Positions 34,899 to 46,379 are shown, counted from the stretch's first letter. The stretch: 64,000 nucleotides of DNA from Dillenia suffruticosa (GCA_033439265.1 JAVTVX010000004.1:17559701-17623700), one strand, 5' to 3'. Numbers and translations: made by a program. Notes: a model not told the origin generated them from the sequence alone.

Positions 34899-36330
34899 AA
34901 GATGAGGAGCTCCAGAGTATTCTTGAGAAGATCAACAGAGGCAAGAGTGGAGACTTCTAAGTCCATGATGATGGATTAGTTGTATACAGAGAATGGGTTT
35001 GCATTCCCGCCGACAGCGATCTCCGCAAGGCCATACTCGAGGAGATACACTCCTCCGCTTCTGCATTGCATCCGGGTGGTACCAAGATGTATCGAACTAT
35101 TCGGGATAATTATTGGTGGCCTGGCATGAAACGAAAAATCGTAAATTTTGTAGCTAGATGTTTAGTTTGCCAGCAGGTGAAGGCCGAATATCAACGGCTG
35201 GCTGGACATTACAGCCCTTACCCATCCCTGAGTGGAAGTGGAATCACATTACTATGGATTTTGTGACAGGGCTACTGCGGACTTCATCACGGCATGATAC
35301 CATTTGGGTGATTATAGATCGACTCAACAAGTCCGCACATTTTTTTCCTATTCACAGTGACTATCTTTTGGAGATCTTGGCACGTCTTTACATTGATACG
35401 ATAGTCTGGCTGCATGGTGTTCCTGTGTTGATAGTATTAGACAGGGACCCGAGATTCACTTCCAGATTTTAGCCTAAGTTGTAGAAGCAATGGGCACAAG
35501 GCTGAATTTTAGTACAGCCTATCACCCGCAAACAGATGGTTAGTCAGAGAGGACCATTCAGACCCTTGAGGACATGTTAAGGGCATGTGTGATGGATTTC
35601 TGGAGTAGCTGGGATCGGCACTTTCCACTGGTCGAATTTGCATATAATAATAGCTATCAGGCCAGTATAAGGATATCCCCGTATGAGGCACTGTATGGTA
35701 GGAAGTGCCGTACCCCGATATGCTGGGATGAGGTCGGAGAGCGACGTCTCAGCAGTGTTGAGTTGATTGAGCAAACAAAGGATAAAGTTGAGGTCATCCG
35801 TGAGCGGATGAAAGTCGTCCAGGACAGACAGAACACATATGCCGATTGTAGGCGGCGACCTCTTGAATTTGCCACGAGAGATATGGTTTTCTTGAAGATA
35901 TCTCTTTAGAAAGGAGTTATACGGTTCAGGCAGCGGGGCAAGTTGAGCCCCAGATATATTGGGTCCTTCCGTATCCTTGAGAGGGTTGGGAGTGTGGCAT
36001 ACAGGTTAGAGCTGCCGCATGAACTTTCCCGTATTCATGATGTTTTCCATGTTTCAGTACTCAGGAAGTACTTGGCCGATCCTTCTCATGTACTTGAGTC
36101 TCCACCTGTTGAGTTACGAGAGGACCTTAGTCTTCCAGTTCAACCCGTGGCTATTCTAGATCTATAAGTCAAAATGCTGCAGAGCAAGGAAGTCACATTG
36201 GTTAGAGTTTTGTGGAGGAGTGATCGGGTCGAGGAGGAGACCTGGGAACCCGAAAAGGCTATGAGGAGATAGCACCCCAGTTGTTCGCTGTTTAACCTTC
36301 TTTTAGTTTCGAGGACGAAACTTGTTTTAG
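34899..36330 (+). pseudogene. Gypsy integrase with chromodomain-like tail
   Basis: Residual pol. The zinc-binding domain is clear: LHPGGTKMYRTIRDNYWWPG then CLVCQQVKAEYQ (HHCC pattern, 35060-35190). A one-base frameshift near 35200 leads into the catalytic core: MDFVTGL (first Asp, near 35255), VLDRDPRF (second Asp, near 35440), then a QTDG-stop-SERTIQ segment near 35535 where a glutamine codon has become TAG, with the expected Glu. The C-terminus includes PRYIGSFRILERVGSVAYRL (from 35943) and EETWEPEKAM (near 36240). A stop at 35907 also breaks the frame. Integrase inserts element DNA; this copy is inactive. Confidence 0.9.
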
Positions 36331-36342
36331 GGGGTTAGAAAA
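36331..36342 (+). other. Polypurine tract of nested gypsy element
   Basis: GGGGGTTAGAAAA immediately precedes the LTR start TGTAACATC. This is the plus-strand primer for reverse transcription and fixes the element orientation. Confidence 0.8.
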
Positions 36343-38894
36343 TGTAACATCGATACTCGGTACCCGAACAAGTGTATTGGTTTTGAAATATTTATATACA
36401 TAGAGGAAAAATTTTTATTTATATTGATTTTTAATTTTGGGGTCTTTAAATTGAATTTTTGGTATAAATTAAATTGTCGTGTTCGTAAATTGTAGCGAAC
36501 CCATTGTTCTTATGAAATTCGTAAGCTAGCGAAAATGTGGATGCGAAAATATATATATGAATGTATATATATGCCCAAAAAAAAGGGAGAGAGAGAGAGA
36601 AGGAAGTGCTGCGTTTCGTCCGAAACGCGGCACTCCCCTCTCCCCAAATCCTATTAGGGCTAAAGCCATAATATCTCTCTCTCTTTGTCTCTCTCTCTCC
36701 TCGACTTCGCCCGAAATCCACCGTGGCTCCTTCCACCGCGGCCTCACTCTTTTCGCCGTAAGCGCCGCAGCACAGCAGATCCTCTCTATGCGAGCACAGT
36801 GCGCCATAGCGTGCGACCGCTGCGTGAGCGCGCGATCCTCTCGCGAGCGTGTGCCTCAGCCCGTTAGCTCGCGACTGCAGACCTCCCATGAGCGCGCGCT
36901 CTAGCCCGCGAGTGGTCCAGCTCGCGAGTGCGAGCCCTAGCCCGTGAGCGCCGGAGCCTGCGAGCCCACCAGCGGGTCAGCCCGCTAGCCCACCAGCCCA
37001 CGAGCCCGCAACCGGCTTTCTCCTTCAAGAGCTCACCTGCATCTTCACTGCAAGTAACGACTACGATTTAGTTGAAGTTCTAGGGTTTGGTGTTAGAAAT
37101 TTGAGTTAGTTGCTAATATCGTTCAAAATTTGGAAATCTTACAGATTTTAGACTAATTTGACGAGCAAACGGAATCCAGAAAGGAGATTGGGTAAATTAA
37201 GATTCTATTAAATTGGGAAGAAAAATCGAAAATCCCTTATTAGGCCTTTATTTGATATTAAATTGGGATGATTTGATTAGGTTGATTTTTTTAGAGACTC
37301 GAGAAGTCAGGTTGGATTATTTTGAAAATAGGGAGTGACCACCCTCGCTAAAAATATGAGTGGGACTCTAATCTTTTGCTTGAAATAGTAAAACTTGTTT
37401 TTGCTGTGTTTTCAATAAAACATGCTTTCGATATGCATTGACTCGACGTGTGACATTAAATTTCAAAACTTGTTTTGTGACATTTGGAGTGTCGTAAATT
37501 TATGTTTCTGATGACTATGCATCCATATTTGAAATGAAATGATATTGTGCCATTATTTGAGAACTAGACATGTTTTCTATTCTACCGTCGCATTGGCTTG
37601 GATTTGAAATGATTTGATGAATGTATTGGCACACGGATTTGAAATGTTTTTGATGAACTATGTGGGTTGGATGCCCACTAGTTATGCGATTATATGATTC
37701 TTACCTATGGGACGTTGTGCTCTTGTAATACTATGATGATGATATTGATGATTCCGTAGCTACGAAGGGCGTTTGTAGAGGTACAGGTTGCCAGGATATA
37801 CTTCTGCAGGAGGTATCCGCAAACGTCATCGATTCTAAGGGCTATAGGCGCGGCCGGTTGAACCCACGTAGGGAGAGTATGTGTGTGATGCCACCGTCTA
37901 GTACCGGGCGGGGTCCTATACACAATGATGAGCTAGCCCCAGCAAACTTATGGCCAACGTCGGGATAGAGAGCGACTTTTGAAACTTTTGCATAATAAAA
38001 CTCCCGATGCGCCTGTTCTTGATCATTGTTGACCTTTGTTAGGATCATTTTGGCTTGCTCTGATATTACTTGATTTTGAATGGATGTATATATGTATGAT
38101 ACCGTGTGATTGAGTAAATGAGTTCACTTTATTGAACATACCATGATTTATTGTAAAAACTTGAATTGTTGTTTATGAATGATCCTATTTGACACTCCAA
38201 TATTCACTTACACTATTTGTACTTGAGATTAATCTCCTCACTCACTAGATATCTTTCCATAATACTCACCCCCCTCTTTTCCTTCCTCAGATAGAATTTT
38301 TGTGATAGAGCAACATTTCAGGCTTTAGAGGTTTTGACAGCATACCTTGGGATTTGGTATTTACGATGGTGAGATTTAAATTAAATTTGAAATATGAATT
38401 TTGTACTTTGTTTCGACCCTGCATGGTCTTGATATTGAGGTCGTAGTTGGCCGTGTATATTATGGGATGACTGTATAACTTATAGCCAGTTGTGTGCATA
38501 ACTCTCGCTTTGGTTCATTTTACTTGCATTGAGGCATCTGCAAGCGTTTAAACTTTCTACTTGGGAAATTTGTTGTACATTCGTATAAACTTAGCTCCAC
38601 ACGGTGTGGCGGCTACTCATACTCTAGTTGGGCATGACAGTAGAGGTCTGTAGTTAGGACAATTAGAAATTTTATAACCTTACGTTGTCTTGGATGTTTG
38701 TGGTGGGATTTGTTGATTTTGGAGAGGCCGAGATGACCATTTGTTTAATTGACATGTTGATTTTGAATATACAGGTCAAATTGTACATAGGAGACCTCCG
38801 AAATATGAGAAGGTTCTGCCCGATTTTCTGTGAAAATACAATCGACATTCAGGGTAACGAGCTGCTGCTTATGAACCCGGTTTGGGGCGTGACA
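36343..38894 (+). mobile_element. 3' LTR of nested gypsy element
   Basis: A complete 2552-bp LTR starting TGTAACATCGATACTCGG and ending GGGGCGTGACA. It aligns with 32346-34898, with scattered substitutions and small indels. It contains the same GA tract, a CpG-rich tract (about 36790-37020) and the GGGAGTGACCACCCTC block also seen in the old LTR at 7500. Confidence 0.9.
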
Positions 38895-38899
38895 CCTCG
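38895..38899. repeat. Target-site duplication of nested gypsy element (right)
   Basis: CCTCG, identical to 32341-32345. Confidence 0.92.
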
Positions 38900-39227
38900 G
38901 GTCTCCTAAACTCCACTTCTTTGGTGAAACAATTAATTGAGGCTCTATGCATGCTTAGCCAATCCATCCCTACGATGGCATCGAAATCTGGCATCCCAAG
39001 TGTAATCAGGTCTGCCTTAAGTACCACATCTTTTATCGTGACCTTGCTCCCTCTGTAGACGGAATCTCTAAGTATCTGCTTCCCGAGAGGAGTGATAATC
39101 AATATATCCTCATCAAGTAGTAACAAAGGCTTACCCAACCCGTGGGCAAAAGACACTCTCTCATACGAATAGTTCGACCTGGTGTCAATGAGGATACGAG
39201 CGTCGACTCCTCATATGTTCATAACTC
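38900..39227 (-). pseudogene. Gypsy protease (outer element)
   Basis: Minus strand: ARILIDTRSNYSY (the D-T/S-G active site reads DTR), then LPD-like positions and MPDFDAIVGMDWLSMHRASI near 38940-39000, the conserved retropepsin flap-to-end region of gypsy elements. The enzyme would cut the polyprotein; loss of the active-site glycine and upstream stops make it inactive. The left end is truncated by the nested insertion and resumes at 32340. Confidence 0.82.
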
Positions 39228-39411
39228 CTATTATAAGAAAATAAAAAGATTTGTTAATAAATATGGAAAGATATATGCTTACGCACACACACACACACAG
39301 ACATATATATATATATATCAAAATGTATATACATACCAATATAGTTAAGCCTCTAAGACTTTAATTAGTGATAATACTCAAAAGAAGGTATATAAAAAAA
39401 TATCTCTAAAC
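39228..39411 (-). other. Intron-like AT-rich insertion between gag and protease
   Basis: On the minus strand the coding sequence SMTQEDAQASSNVIIDA is followed by about 184 nt of AT-rich, TG/TA-repeat-bearing DNA, opening GTTTAG and closing TTTTCTTATAATAG before coding resumes with the protease. A second possible donor, GTATGTATATAC, lies inside near 39329. It may be an intron or just a non-coding insertion. Confidence 0.35.
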
Positions 39412-39419
39412 ATGGGGAT

Positions 39420-40782
39420 CAGTGGGAGGAGCATCAATAATCACGTTAGAACTCGCCTGAGCGTCCTCCTGCGTCATTGAGTATACACGTGCCTGTGTCC
39501 TTTGTTGCTATCGGAATGGTCCTGGTATCGTGTTACTCCCGACTGCTGTCCGTGGAGCGGTGTGACTCGAGTGTACAGGTGCTCCCTGCTGTCCTCCTCG
39601 GGGAACACTCGAGTGTCCTGAAGCTATCTGACCTCCAAATCCCAACTTAGGGCAGGCGATCCTGATGTGCCCTGGCTTCCCACACCGGAAGCATGTTATA
39701 AACACCCTACACTCTCCAAAAGGGTGGTGTCCACCACATCGGCGACAAAAGAGATGCCGCTGATCTGAAGTCTGAGTAGTGGTATTAGGGGCCGGTACTC
39801 TAAACCCCTAAGGTTGCGACTCCTACCTAGTATGTGCCTGTCTCGGCTAAGAAGAGCCTCCCTGATATCCTGAAGTCCTGCCCTTCTTTGAGCCCTAGCT
39901 CGAAAAAGCCCCAGATCTCTTCTTCCTTTACTCTCTGTACTCCCGCTGTCTGCTCTCAGCACAGACGATCTTCTCCGCCCTAAGTGCTGAGTCCACGATC
40001 TCTGCAAATGAGAGACTAGGAGTCATTGTCATATACCTCCTGATGTTCAAGTTGAGGCCATCTTCAAACTTGAACCGTAGTTGTTTCGGCGTCGTCAAGT
40101 CTAGAACGAAAGTAGCTAGTTGTCTCATCTCTGTCTCATACTCTGTCACTATCCTAGTTCCTTGCCACAAGTGTAGAAACTCTGCCCTCTTGCGGTCCTG
40201 CTAGAACTCAGAGAAGTACCTGCGATCGAACTCCAGCAGGAAATCCTCCTATCGCAGCGGCTCGGTAGCATCGTTACAAATCGTCTCCCACCAAGTGAGG
40301 GCGTCACCATCCAAGAGTCTCTCTGCTATCCGAAGTCGGTAGTCCTCGCTCAAACCCAGATCAGTTAAAATTCTACGGGTGCGGTTGATCTAGTGTTTCA
40401 CTGTTGTGAAATCACTCGTTCTCGCAAACTCCGTGCAGCCTAACTGCCTCGCCTCCTTCATCAACTGGGTGAGTTCGTGAATACGCCTCAAGGTGGAGGA
40501 GGTAATGTCACTACGTCTTGAAACAGTGGAAGGACCAACAACTGGGGGCTGATTTGGTACAGCTAAAGGTGGCACGGCCGTACGAGTCGGCATGACCATC
40601 GGTACTGGTGGAGGTGGCACAGCCGTAGGAGTCGACACTGCAGTCGGTGGTGGTGGGGGTGGCATCTGAACCCCGTGGGAGGTGTACAACTCATACGCCT
40701 GCCTAAACGCCTCAAGGGACGGTGAAGAGGAAGCAGCCTCAGGCACTCCAAGGGTCTCAGGTTCCCTCGAAAGGTCAGGCAC
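39420..40782 (-). pseudogene. Gypsy gag with CCHC zinc knuckle (outer element)
   Basis: Minus strand. The N-terminal region (40390-40782, open) is rich in Pro/Val repeats (MPPPPPPTAVSTPTAVPPPP) then SSTLRRIHELTQLMKEARQL. The middle capsid-like part (39928-40170) reads TEYETEMRQLATFVLDLTTP and FEDGLNLNIRRYMTM. The zinc knuckle CFRCGKPGHIRIACP lies at about 39650-39695 (C-x2-C-x4-H-x4-C intact). Gag builds the particle and packages RNA. Frameshifts separate the parts. The N-terminus begins only a few bases from LTR-like sequence at 40791. Confidence 0.88.
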
Positions 40783-40790
40783 TTGAGGAG

Positions 40791-43660
40791 GTCTCCCATG
40801 TACAATTTACCATGTAATATTCACAACCATCCTGTCAATTTAATAAAAGGGTCATCCCGGCCTCACAACCATTAATCAACCCACAGCCGACAACCAGGAC
40901 AATGCAAGATTATAGAAATTTCTAGCAATTCTAGTCACAGACCTCTACTGTCATGCTAAACTAGAGCATGAGCAGCCGTCACACCAAGCGGATCTAAATA
41001 TTTATACACATGTACAATAAATTACCAAGTTAACATTTTAAATACATATAGGTGCTTCAATACAAGTGAACCGAGTCTATATGAGAGTTTCTCGAATAAA
41101 TGTCCATAATTATATAGTCATCCCAAAAAATAAATAGATGAGTACATTGATTAAATTAAAATCTCCAATAATCATTGCGGAAGATATGGTAACATCCATA
41201 CCCAAACCCGGTGCTATCAAGTCCACGTCACAAGTATGAAATCACAAAATTTTTCTTCAGTCCAAGACTAATCCTGTGAAAAAGAAAGTGAGGGGTGAGT
41301 ATCTATGGGAGGATACTCAGCAAGTGAGGGAACTGATATCGTCCTATCAATATCGATAGTAAACTTGGAATGTCAAAACATGTAACATAATATCAAGTGT
41401 GCAAAAATAACGTGCTGTTTCAGAGTAAAACATATCTCAAGACACATATCAGAAAATAACATATGCATCCATCCATATATCAAGTCACATATGTAGAGCC
41501 GGCCGAACAAACAACCCGGCAACGGTCTACCTCGACCAAGGACGGGCGTATTGGGGGGTTTTCACTATGCAAATATCAAATAATGGCTCTCTACCCCAAT
41601 GTTGACCACAGACTACTCCAACTAACCTGTAAATAATAATAATAATACATATATATAGTCGGCCGTGTATGGTGTCCCACCCAGTACTAAATAGAGGTAA
41701 ACTCGGGTCAAGCTGGGACACCATATACATGACGATCTACTGGATACCTCTGGCTTAAGCGTATCCGGGCACAAGGGATGCCTCTACCAAATGTCCTTCG
41801 TAACTACGAAATGCTATAGAAAGCATATCACCATATCACCATATCACCAAGTCGGCCAGACACGTAGCCCCATGCATCACATCATCCTGTCAGCTGGGCA
41901 TATAGCCCCATGCATCATAACATAACGTCGGCCAGGCGTATTGCCCAAATAGTACATGTAAATCCATTTAAAATTACGTGCCAATACAGTAAAAGTATTA
42001 AAACATGTCAATATGTTAAAAAGAATGGCACAGTATCCGATTATCAAACTTATGGATGCAAATCAATAAAATTAACAGTTGGGACATTCCAATGGTCACA
42101 AAAATATATCTATCAAAATCCAAAAATTTAGTTTTCACACGTATAGAAATCATGTCGTTTGAAAATTGGTAAAACATAATTTGTCAATCAATAATAGATG
42201 TCAAAGTCCCACTTACCTTTCTAGGGAGGGTGGTCACTCCCTATTTTCAAAACAAATCCAATTTGACTCCTTGAATTTCTAAAAAGATCAACCTAATCAG
42301 ATCATCACAATTTAACATCAAATTTTCAAGTATTATATGGTTTATCCATTTTTTCAAATTTTGTACAAATCTTAACTCTTCAATTTATGAATACACTCTA
42401 ATGTCCAGTTACATTTCATTTATAAACAATTAACATACTTTTAAATTGAATTAAATTCAACCCTAAAACCACTTAAGGTCGGAAATAAGCCTTAAAATAA
42501 ATTATTTTCCTATAAGATAGAAAATTTTTGAAAAATCATATACTTTTTGATTCACATCCAAATGTTTCAAGCCATATATCATTTTCAAGGTATAGGAGTC
42601 TACTTTCATAATACGGAAATCGTATTTAAATTGCCTATGAGAAGAACAATTTATAATGAGAAAGGCTGCATCAACCCTTGAACTCAAATCCCAATTTCCG
42701 ACTATTTTCATGCATAGATCAATTTAAACTCCAAGGAAAACTATTCTAATCAACTTAATTTGATTCTATCATTCTGAACAGTCCCATTTCATATAAATTC
42801 CTACACTTAATCTAATGAACCGCATATAATATTCGAAAATGCATTCATCTCGAATCTAGTTTACATTCTAGCATATACAAGACTTCTTATCCTAAATTTA
42901 CCCTAAATTCAAAAACCAAATCGAATGGGTCTGAAATCCCTCACCTAGGGTTTTCTCAGAACGCAAACCTTCATCCGAATGTCTCTTAGATCACTCCAAA
43001 ATTTGAAACGCTCCCTATCAAGACAAAATTTATTAGTTAGATCATAAACACTTAGATCAGAATCAAAACCCTATATCAGTTACCTACGTAGAGGTTCGTG
43101 AGCTATCACGGGCTCACGGGCCGTCGCGGGCTACAACGGGCTCGCGGGTCAGGAGGATGGCGGGCCTGCAGGCCACAGTGGGCTTTACGGGCTGCAATGG
43201 GCTAGCGGGCTCGCGGGTTAGCGGGCCACAGTGGGCTTCGCGGGCCGCAGGGGGCTCGCGGGCTGCGCACTAACGGGCTGGTGAGCGCTCATGTCCAGGC
43301 GTGCTCGCGGACTGAGGCCCGCGCTTGCGAGCTGAGGCACGCTCTCTCGAGAGGGTAGTGCACTGTGTTTGCGCTGCGCTCGCGCTCGGGACTGAGGCGT
43401 GCGCGGACTGAGGCGTTCGTTCGCGGACTGGGTCGTGCTCACGGATTGAGGCGTACGGTGTTAGCACGGGGAGGATCACACAGGGGCGCGATCGTGCTCG
43501 CGCTGGGTGGATCACGCAAGGGCGCTCTTGGCTCACGCTGGGGAGATCGCGTGGTGGCGAAAGGAATTGCAATCGCGCTCACGAAAGGTCGGTGCTCGCA
43601 GGAGGAAGGAGCAGCGGCGGGAAGCGAGCGGCGGCGATGAGTGGTGGGTTCGGGCAAAGC

Positions 43661-43698
<38 letters not shown>

Positions 43699-44058
43699 GA
43701 TGGAGAGAGAGAGAGGGAGAGGAGGAGATTAAGGCTAAAAGCCCTAATCCCATTTGGGGGAGATGTTGCGTTTTGGGCCAAAACACAACGCTTCCCCCCT
43801 TTTTTTTTTACAATTATATATATATATGTATGTATGTATATAATTTCACACCCATATTTCGCTAGAATGCGAATTTCATAAAAATGAGATTTATTATGAT
43901 TGCGAACTTGAAAACTTAAAATATAACAAAAAATTTAAATTAAATATCCCAAAATCAAAAATCAATATAAATAAAAATTTTTCTCTATATATATGTATAT
44001 ATATATATATATTTCAAAACTAGTACACTTGTACGGATACCAAAATGTCGGTGTTACA
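40791..44058 (-). mobile_element. 5' LTR of outer gypsy element (3' end deleted)
   Basis: Aligns with the LTR at 27264-30393 from the phrase GGAGGTCTCCCATGTA (27360 in the other copy), but the last roughly 95 bp of LTR, the primer site and the gag start are missing. The outer edge is GGTGTTACA followed by GTTTA. It contains the CpG-rich GGGCTCGCGGG tract (about 43100-43540), a GAGAGA tract (43663-43715) and TA runs. Many open frames on both strands within 43200-43880 come from these low-complexity tracts. Confidence 0.85.
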
Positions 44059-44063
44059 GTTTA
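44059..44063. repeat. Target-site duplication of outer gypsy element (right)
   Basis: GTTTA, identical to 27259-27263. Confidence 0.9.
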
Positions 44064-44856
44064 TAACCTCATTCATGTTATAAATACACAAATATTGAGC
44101 TACCAAGATTAGCTTTACTATCCAAATATTGAGCAAATAATAATTCATTATATACTAAATTTTTTGGGTTTCTAATATTGCTTTTTTTGGTTATATAGTA
44201 AATACACAATTCTTGTGAATTCATTATATAGAAATTTTAATATAAAGCAAATAGCTAGAAAAATAATTTTCGATAAAATTTTGAGTAGTAGTTAACTCTA
44301 AATAACCGATAAATTTTAAATATGGTATTAAATATAATTCTCAACAAAAAAGGGATGTAAACTAAGTCATCAAAGACAAATAATAAGTATTATGACAACA
44401 TACTCTAAAAAAATAATTATGGTTTAAATGAATACAATATAATTATATTTTTATTTTTATAATATTATTAAGAAAGAATAATAAATGCTAATATTTTTTT
44501 TGATTATTTTTACTTAGTAAAAAGAGAATAAATAATAAATTTTTTGAGTATCAAAGTTAGTGATTGAGTCTAGTTTGTTTTACAGATTGAGAGTTTGAAT
44601 AAGCTTTAACCATTTTAAGCATTAAATACAAATGGCTTACTTGATTATCGAAAAGCAATGTTAAGCTTTGTTTATTAAATTCCAACAACTATACTTAGTC
44701 ATAATTCGAACTAAAACAACCTTTTACCGTTCAAACTTGCTTGAAAATCAAGTTTCTATTGTAAGAGGCGGCTAAATCTGACACATATTGCCTGCTTGGG
44801 TTGGTGTTTGTATAAGATTTAAAATAGAGAATCCAAATATAGACTTAAGATAAAAA
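44064..44856. other. AT-rich spacer
   Basis: No coding, RNA or repeat feature that I can support. Confidence 0.5.
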
Positions 44857-45149
44857 CAATATTAGAAAACAAGATATTAGCAATGAAAATATCCATTACT
44901 GATAATAAATATTCCGTTGCTAAGAAATATTAGTGATAAAAATTTTTCGCCACTGAAAGTTTCCTCACTAAATATTAACAATGAAAGACCATCGGCCACT
45001 AAATTTTCTGATAGAATATTTCTAACGATAAAACTTTTTGAATCTTTCATCGCTAATCTGTCGCTAATTTCAAATAATATGTAAAACTATCGATGACGGA
45101 ATATTTTCGTCGCTAAAAATTTTATTATTAATAGCTTTACATAATCTGT

Positions 45150-45240
45150 CAGTGTCTGCCCACCAGCACTCTTGCCAACTCCCCACGCTTGCATGTACGC
45201 CTGTGTCTGCCTACCAGTGCTCCCACCCTGCCTTCTTTTT
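45150..45240 (+). repeat. GC-rich patch of the small CACTA element
   Basis: CTGCCCACCAGCACTCTTGCC and CTGCCTACCAGTGCTCCCACC are two units of about 50 bp, with CTTGCATGTACG between them. They resemble the minisatellite units at 20820-21040. Confidence 0.5.
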
Positions 45241-45249
45241 TTTTTTTCT

Positions 45250-45331
45250 TCCAAAAAGTGTCATTACGGGGACTCAAGCCTCGGCACGCAACGAGAGTTT
45301 GAATTGTGACAACCATTATGCCACAATGTCA
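45250..45331 (-). ncRNA. tRNA-like segment 3 (A-box/B-box)
   Basis: On the minus strand, TTGTGGCATAATGGTTGTCA (A-box-like) is followed by GAGGCTTGAGTCCCC (B-box-like, GGTTCGAGTCCC with two changes) at tRNA-like spacing. It is flanked 5' by AT-rich and 3' by GC-rich sequence, as in segments 1 and 2. Confidence 0.45.
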
Positions 45332-46379
45332 TATCTGATCCTTTTTTATTTATTATCTTACTCTCATATTTTTTAAAATAATAAAATAATATAAAATGCT
45401 AATTTGTTATAAAATAATTAAATAATAAAATGCTAATTTAAAATAAAATAATAAAAGATTTTTAAAATAAAATAATATTTTTTAAATAAAATAAAATAAA
45501 ATGCTAATTTAAAATATTATAAAATAATAAATTTGATTTGTTAATATAAAACAATAAAACAATAAAATAATAAAATAATAAAATGCTAATTAAAAAATTA
45601 ATTTTAACAATGGATTAGCGACGAAAATTTTTCAGTGCTAAAAATTCTATCAGTGATCCATTGTTGATAGTTTTTCATAGTTTCTAAAATTAGTGACGGA
45701 TTAGCGATGAAAATTTTCCGTCGCTAAAAATTTCGTCGCTAATTCGTCGATGATAGTTTTGCATAGTTTATTTTTTCCTTTTTTTTTTTACCCTAAACTA
45801 GTATATCAACGATTAACGACGGAAAAAAATCCGTCACTAATTTCCGTTATTAATCCCTTGTTAAGTAATACTATTTTTTTCTATTGCGACCGATTAGTGA
45901 CAAAAATATTTCCATCGCTAATCTCTTGGGAATTTTTATCTTTTTTATTTTATAACATTTGACATTAATCCGTCATAATTTTGACATAATTTATGATAGA
46001 ATTTTTCTGTCGTTAATTTTTCGTCACTGATACCCTGTTTTCTTAAGTGAAAATAGATGGGGTCGATTTAATTACTTCACTGGGCTTGTAATATTATAAT
46101 GATTGAGATGCGTATTGTTCATTTCATATTTTATATAGTAAATTTATTATATAAATACGTAAATATTGCTTTTTTTGGCTTGTAATATTGTAATCTATAT
46201 AGAAATTTCTTATCTCTAATATTTGCTTCAATTATCTTTTGCTAGAGTTTAATATTGCTAGTAGTCTACTAGTATGATTCGAAAAAGTAGCTATCCTAGA
46301 TGAGTTGATGACTCATCTTTGTTATAATTTACTAATACTTCCATCTTTGGTTTTGTGTGTGACTCAACTTTAACTTTGA

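Larger units (their letters stand above)
32346..38894 (+). mobile_element. Nested Ty3/gypsy element with internal deletion
   Basis: A plus-strand element of 6549 bp inserted in the outer gypsy element, flanked by perfect CCTCG duplications. It has two long LTRs (about 2.55 kb each) around only about 1.45 kb of internal DNA encoding integrase. Gag, protease, RT and RNase H are gone. LTR starts, the polypurine tract and integrase sequence show that it belongs to the same broad family as its host, though LTR sequences are visibly diverged. It would depend on other elements for movement. Confidence 0.92.
27264..44058 (-). mobile_element. Outer Ty3/gypsy chromovirus-like element (Tekay/Del-like)
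   Basis: A minus-strand LTR retrotransposon of about 16.8 kb, including a nested guest at 32346-38894. It is bounded by LTRs that begin TGTAACACC and end CGTGACA (in element sense) and by a perfect GTTTA target duplication. Internal order in element sense is gag, protease, RT, RNase H, then the integrase C-terminus with a chromodomain-type tail (EETWEP). The integrase catalytic core is deleted and all frames carry stops, so it is non-autonomous. Clade placement rests on the conserved GPFRILERVGSVAYRLELP block and the tail; Tekay/Del is an inference. Confidence 0.9.
44857..46049. mobile_element. Small non-autonomous CACTA element
   Basis: Left end CAATATTAGAAAAC and right end (reverse complement) CACTTAAGAAAAC are both degenerate forms of the CACTACAAGAAAAC terminus. 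AAA flanks both ends. Inside are GCGACGGA-type subterminal repeats (about 44875-45120 and 45600-46030), a GC-rich patch, a tRNA-like segment and AT-rich sequence with repeated AAAATGCTAATTTA. No transposase is present. It is related in structure to the element at 20255-24386. Confidence 0.75.

Noticed and set aside
43200-43881. Many overlapping open frames on both strands
   Set aside because: Products of CpG-rich and GAGAGA tracts in an LTR; similar frames occur in the other LTRs (29727-30036, 36446-36904).
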